From Croceibacterium_A sp044506885 (lineage in GTDB: Bacteria > Pseudomonadota > Alphaproteobacteria > Sphingomonadales > Sphingomonadaceae), in NCBI GenBank assembly GCA_044506885.1, contig JBIQKC010000004.1, positions 1 through 64,000 on the forward strand: 64,000 nucleotides of DNA, read 5' to 3'. The notes beneath the pieces were generated by a model, which did not search any database, had not been told where the DNA came from, and worked only from the letters and a program-made list of their open reading frames with translations. Positions within the stretch are counted from its first letter, which is position 1, and every line of letters starts with the position of its first letter. This document shows positions 60,323 through 64,000 of the stretch, piece by piece. The position numbers were made by a program, and so were the translations under genes.

Positions 60323-62101
60323 ATGCACGCCTATCGTACCCACAATTGCGCGGCCCTGCGCGCCCAGGACGTCGGCCAGGCGGTGCGCCTGTCGGGCTGG
60401 GTGCACCGCAAGCGCGACCACGGCGGGGTGCTGTTCGTGGACCTGCGCGATCATTACGGCATGACGCAGATCGTCGCCGATTCCGATTCTCCCGCGCTGC
60501 CGGCGCTCGAAGGGCTGCGGCTGGAAAGCGTCGTGACCATCGACGGCGAGGTCAAGGCGCGTTCGGCGGAGACGGCGAACGCCAATCTTCCGACCGGCGA
60601 GGTCGAGGTCTTCGCGCGCGCGGTGACCGTGCAGAGCCGGGCCGAGGAACTGCCGATGCCGGTGGCGGGGGAGCAGGACTATCCCGAGGACATCCGCCTC
60701 AAGTACCGCTTCGTCGACCTGCGGCGCGAGACCATGCACCGCAACATCATGCTGCGCAGCCAAGTCGTCGCCAGCCTGCGGCGGCGCATGGTCGAGCAGG
60801 GCTTCACCGAGTTCCAGACGCCGATCCTGGGCGCATCGAGCCCCGAGGGCGCGCGCGACTATCTGGTGCCGAGCCGCCTCCATCCCGGCCGCTTCTACGC
60901 GCTGCCGCAAGCGCCGCAGATGTTCAAGCAGCTGCTGATGGTGGCGGGCTTCGACCGCTATTTCCAGATCGCGCCCTGTTTCCGCGACGAGGACCTGCGC
61001 GCCGACCGCAGCCCGGAATTCTACCAGCTCGACTTCGAGATGAGCTTCGTGACGCAGGACGACGTGTTCGATGCGATCGAGCCGGTGCTGGCGGGCGTGT
61101 TCGAGGAATTCTCGGGCGGCAAGAGCGTGACGCCGGCCGGCGCGTTTCCGCGCATCCCCTATCGCGAGGCGATGCTGAAGTACGGCAGCGACAAGCCGGA
61201 CCTTAGAAATCCGTTGCTTATCACCGATGTTTCACATCATTTCGAGACTTCGGGATTCGGCATCTTCCAGTCCATCGTCGGATCGGGCGGCGTGGTGCGG
61301 GCAATCCCGGCGCCGGGCACGGCCGAAAAGAGCCGCAAGTTCTTCGACGAGATGAACGACTGGTCGAAGCGCGAGGGTTTCGCCGGGCTGGGCTATGTCA
61401 CCCGCAAGGGGGGCGAGTTCGGCGGGCCGATCGCCAAGAACCACGGGCCGGACAACATGGAGAAGCTCTACGCCGAGCTCGGCCTCGGGCCGGACGACGG
61501 GCTGTTCTTCGCCGCCGGCAAGGAAAAGGACGCCGCCCGGCTCGCCGGCGCGGCGCGGACGCGCGTGGGCGAGGAGCTGGGCCTGCTGGAGCAGGATACG
61601 TTCCGTTTCTGCTGGATCGTCGATTTCCCGATGTTCGAGTGGGACGAGGAGCGGAAGAAGGTCGACTTCAGCCACAACCCGTTCTCGATGCCGCAGGGCG
61701 AGCTGGAAGCGCTGGAGACGCAGGATCCGCTGACGATCCTCGCCTGGCAGTACGACATCGTGTGCAACGGCTACGAGCTGTCGAGCGGGGCGATCCGGAA
61801 CCACCGGCCGGACATCATGTACAAGGCGTTCGAGATCGCCGGCTATTCGCAGGCCGAGGTCGATGCGAATTTCTCCGGCATGATCGAGGCGTTCAAGCTG
61901 GGTGCGCCGCCGCACGGCGGCTCCGCGCCGGGCATCGACCGCATCGTCATGCTGCTGGCCGACGAGCCGAACATCCGCGAAGTCATCGCCTTCCCGCTCA
62001 ACCAGCGGGCGCAGGACCTGATGATGGGCGCGCCGAGCGAAGTGGGCGCAAGGCAGCTGCGCGACGTGCATATCCGCACGATCGAGCCGCCGAAAGCCTG
62101 A
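60323..62101 (+). CDS. aspS: Aspartyl-tRNA synthetase
   Basis: The 592-residue class IIb synthetase has the N-terminal OB-fold (QAVRLSGWVHRKRDHGGVLFVDLRDHYG), motif 2 FRDEDLRADRSPEF, the bacterial GAD insertion (about 295-420) and motif 3 GIDRIVMLLADEPNIREVIAFP. Length equals the bacterial type. Whether it also charges tRNA-Asn cannot be judged here. It is divergent from rnd. Confidence 0.96.
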   Translation: MHAYRTHNCAALRAQDVGQAVRLSGWVHRKRDHGGVLFVDLRDHYGMTQIVADSDSPALPALEGLRLESVVTIDGEVKARSAETANANLPTGEVEVFARAVTVQSRAEELPMPVAGEQDYPEDIRLKYRFVDLRRETMHRNIMLRSQVVASLRRRMVEQGFTEFQTPILGASSPEGARDYLVPSRLHPGRFYALPQAPQMFKQLLMVAGFDRYFQIAPCFRDEDLRADRSPEFYQLDFEMSFVTQDDVFDAIEPVLAGVFEEFSGGKSVTPAGAFPRIPYREAMLKYGSDKPDLRNPLLITDVSHHFETSGFGIFQSIVGSGGVVRAIPAPGTAEKSRKFFDEMNDWSKREGFAGLGYVTRKGGEFGGPIAKNHGPDNMEKLYAELGLGPDDGLFFAAGKEKDAARLAGAARTRVGEELGLLEQDTFRFCWIVDFPMFEWDEERKKVDFSHNPFSMPQGELEALETQDPLTILAWQYDIVCNGYELSSGAIRNHRPDIMYKAFEIAGYSQAEVDANFSGMIEAFKLGAPPHGGSAPGIDRIVMLLADEPNIREVIAFPLNQRAQDLMMGAPSEVGARQLRDVHIRTIEPPKA

Positions 62102-62247
62102 GGGGTTCACGCCCCGCATTTCGTGGAGTGGTGGTCTGGCGGCGGTTTCGCGCGCGGATGCGCCGAAAGCAGATCGTTGACGTTTCGAAGTTTTCGTCCA
62201 ATGCCGCCATTGGTTAACAACAACAATCGAAGCCGATTATCCATCGC

Positions 62248-62790
62248 ATGAGGTTCCGACATCTGTTCCTGGCTCTTGCGCTGGCGCTTCCGGCGGAGGC
62301 GCAGGGGCGGCTGACGGACGTGGGGCTGGCGCTCGGGGACGGTTCCGATCCCTATGCGGCGCCGGTGGCGCGCCTGGTGGCCTCGGTGGTCGAGTATTCG
62401 CGCTGGCCGCGGAACCGGCCGGTCGTGCGGCTTTGCCTGGTCGGACCGTCGGATCACACGGGGGCGATCGGCGAGCGCCCGGTATCGCGCGGCAGGACAT
62501 TGCAACCCGTCACGATCGCGTCAGCGAACGCGTCCGCCGCGAATTGCGACGTGATCTACATCGGCCGCCTCGTTCGCGAGGAGCGGCAGCGGCTTGTCGC
62601 TTCGGTTCAGGGGGAAGCGGTCCTGACGATCGCCGAAGACGATCCCGCCTGTCGCAACCAGGCGATGATCTGCCTGCTGTTCGAAGCGAACGAGCTTTCG
62701 TTTCGCATCAACCTCGACGCGGTGTCCCGGTCGCAGGTGCGGATCGACCCCCGCGTGCTGCGCATGAGCGTCGATGGAGGAGGGGAATGA
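62248..62790 (+). CDS. YfiR family periplasmic regulator
   Basis: The 180-residue protein has a signal peptide (about 1-18) and the YfiR-like (DUF4154) body: ASVVEYSRWPRNRPVVRLCLVGPSD, CDVIYIGRL, VLTIAEDD and a C-terminal EANELSFRINLDAVSRSQVRIDPRVLRMS. Four cysteines are present, as in YfiR, where disulfides stabilise the fold. In Pseudomonas YfiR represses the membrane cyclase YfiN through its periplasmic domain. The next gene overlaps by four bases and encodes such a cyclase. Confidence 0.85.
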   Translation: MRFRHLFLALALALPAEAQGRLTDVGLALGDGSDPYAAPVARLVASVVEYSRWPRNRPVVRLCLVGPSDHTGAIGERPVSRGRTLQPVTIASANASAANCDVIYIGRLVREERQRLVASVQGEAVLTIAEDDPACRNQAMICLLFEANELSFRINLDAVSRSQVRIDPRVLRMSVDGGGE

Positions 62791-64000
62791 GCAGGGGCCC
62801 CGATGTCCGCAACCGGCTGCCGACCATTCGTGACGTGCTGGCGCGCGGGCATCTGCGGCTGGTGCTGTTCGCGGTAGCGCTGGCCTCCATCGGCCTGACC
62901 CTTACCGGGGGCGTCCTGCTGCGCGAATATTCGCACCTGAACCTCAATCTGGCGGCGCGGACGCTGAGCTACGCGGTGGAGCCGGCGGTGTATTTCGGCG
63001 ATCTCGGAGCTGTGGAGGAAGCCGTGCGGTCGATCGACGAGCCCGGCAACGCGCGCCGCATCGAGGTCGTGAGCGCGGTGTCCGGCGCCACGGTGGTGTG
63101 GGAGCCGCATGCCGGGGAAGAGAGCCGGGCGCTGTTTTCCGCGACCGATGCGCTGATCTGGCCCAATCCGGTGGAGGTTGCTGTCGTGAGCAGCGGCGGG
63201 GACCGGATCGGATCGGTCCGCGTCTTCGGCAACTCGGAGCGCCTGGTGACTTACATGATGGCCGGCATCGCCATCGGCCTGTGCTGTATCGGGCTGACGA
63301 TCCTGGCCACCCGCATGCTTGCGCGCAGGCTCGACGAAGACGTGTTGAATCCCTTGAAGAATATCGCCGACGTGGCGAGGAAAGTGGCGAGGGATCGGGA
63401 CTTCGCCCGGCGTGCGAAGGCGTCCAACATCGCGGAACTCGACAGTTTTTCGAGTGACTTCAATTCTTTGCTGGATGAACTTGAGGGCTGGCATGATGGC
63501 GTCGTGTCCGAGAACCAGGCTCTGGCCCATCGCGCGAATCACGATACCTTGACGGGGCTTGGGAACCGTTTCCTGTTCGAAAAGGAGATTGCGCGCCGGA
63601 TCCAGGCGGAACGGCCGTTCGACCTTCTGTTCGTCGACATCGATCGCCTCAAGCAGATAAACGACAAGCTGGGCCATGCGTCCGGCGATGCCGTGATAGC
63701 CGCCGTCGGAGAGCGCCTGAAAGGCCATCTGCGCGCGCGCGACCAGGCGTTCCGGCTGGGGGGCGACGAATTTGCGATCATCGTGGAGCCCGATCGCAAG
63801 AATCTGAACGCGGAGGTGGTCTGCAACCGGATCTTCGAAGCCATCACTCCGCCAATCGCGTTGGAAGGGGGGGGGAACGATCGACGCGACCGTGAGCATG
63901 GGCATCGCCAGTTATCCTCTCGATGCGGCCGATGCGCAGTCGCTGCTGAACACGGCCGACGAACGAATGTATGCTCAGAAAAATGGGAGAGGGTCGCATG
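62787..64000 (+). CDS. YfiN-like membrane diguanylate cyclase, frame broken at a G9 tract, cut by window end
   Basis: The protein has an N-terminal membrane helix (about 26-50), a periplasmic sensor (about 51-150), a second helix (about 153-172), a HAMP-like linker and a GGDEF domain. The RxxD I-site RARD is at 316-319 and GGDEF at 325-329. At codons 361-363 a run of nine G shifts the frame. The expected C-terminal strand and helix (SMGIASYPL, ADERMYAQK) are encoded in the +1 frame; eight G would join them. As given, the protein loses the end of the GGDEF domain and reads on with no stop before the window end. It overlaps yfiR by four bases. Either a switch or an error. Confidence 0.8.
   Translation, partial: MSRGPDVRNRLPTIRDVLARGHLRLVLFAVALASIGLTLTGGVLLREYSHLNLNLAARTLSYAVEPAVYFGDLGAVEEAVRSIDEPGNARRIEVVSAVSGATVVWEPHAGEESRALFSATDALIWPNPVEVAVVSSGGDRIGSVRVFGNSERLVTYMMAGIAIGLCCIGLTILATRMLARRLDEDVLNPLKNIADVARKVARDRDFARRAKASNIAELDSFSSDFNSLLDELEGWHDGVVSENQALAHRANHDTLTGLGNRFLFEKEIARRIQAERPFDLLFVDIDRLKQINDKLGHASGDAVIAAVGERLKGHLRARDQAFRLGGDEFAIIVEPDRKNLNAEVVCNRIFEAITPPIALEGGGNDRRDREHGHRQLSSRCGRCAVAAEHGRRTNVCSEKWERVA
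63867..63875 (+). repeat. Nine-G homopolymer within the YfiN-like gene
   Basis: G9 at codons 361-363, flanked by GAA and AAC. No other G or C run this long was noticed in the window. Its length decides the frame of the last part of the GGDEF domain: 8 or 11 restores it, 9 or 10 breaks it. Confidence 0.85.

Overview
The window reads as a GC-rich alphaproteobacterial chromosome, most likely Sphingomonadales. Four observations point there. An NDUFS4-like complex I accessory subunit is present. Alphaproteobacterial LexA-type (GTTC-N7-GTTC) and CtrA-like (TTAA-type) sites occur. The L31 protein is the cysteine-free form. The bamA-skp-fabZ cluster lacks lpxD, lpxA and lpxB, as expected for bacteria that carry glycosphingolipids instead of LPS. 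There is no prophage, insertion sequence with a transposase, or CRISPR array. Almost everything is single-copy core genome, with short palindromic repeats scattered through it.

Layout. 0-7 kb: a Flp pilin, an O-methyltransferase, a diguanylate cyclase, a CmcJ/NvfI-family oxidoreductase, a PilZ protein and a large hybrid histidine kinase. 7-12 kb: hrpB, the NDUFS4-like gene between two copies of an inverted repeat, the SRP RNA, and dnaX-ybaB. 12-20 kb: a DUF1996 lipoprotein, pirin, lon, hupB, a 153-bp palindrome, a lipoprotein, rlmB and tRNA-Tyr. 20-35 kb: psd-pssA, a small membrane protein gene with a LexA-type promoter, then rpsB-tsf, pyrH-frr-uppS-cdsA-dxr-rseP-bamA-skp-fabZ (translation, isoprenoid, phospholipid and outer-membrane assembly), and rpmE. 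35-38 kb: a ccdAB toxin-antitoxin pair, a GFA/prolyl-hydroxylase pair, tRNA-His and an amino-acid dehydrogenase. 38-45 kb: the cytochrome c maturation operon ccmCDEFGHI and kup. 45-52 kb: an empty interval with an orphan promoter/operator, the overlapping dapF-mtaB-ftsY-yciB operon, a GGDEF-EAL protein, EVE and CsbD. 52-64 kb: a thiamine-diphosphate enzyme, an LplT-like transporter, pgsA, a TPR protein, rnd-oxyR, aspS and a YfiR-YfiN-like c-di-GMP module cut by the window end.

Themes. Cyclic-di-GMP signalling recurs: diguanylate cyclase, PilZ, GGDEF-EAL and YfiR/YfiN. Phospholipid enzymes are dense: psd, pssA, cdsA, pgsA and an LplT-like flippase. The most unusual signals are: (i) palindromic repeats inserted in frame inside three conserved genes (hrpB, uppS, ccmH), comparable in principle to Rickettsia palindromic elements; (ii) a nine-G tract that throws the end of the YfiN-like cyclase out of frame, suggesting a phase-variable switch or a sequencing error; (iii) a candidate SOS-induced small membrane protein; (iv) calcium-loop motifs in both BamA and its neighbouring Skp-like chaperone.
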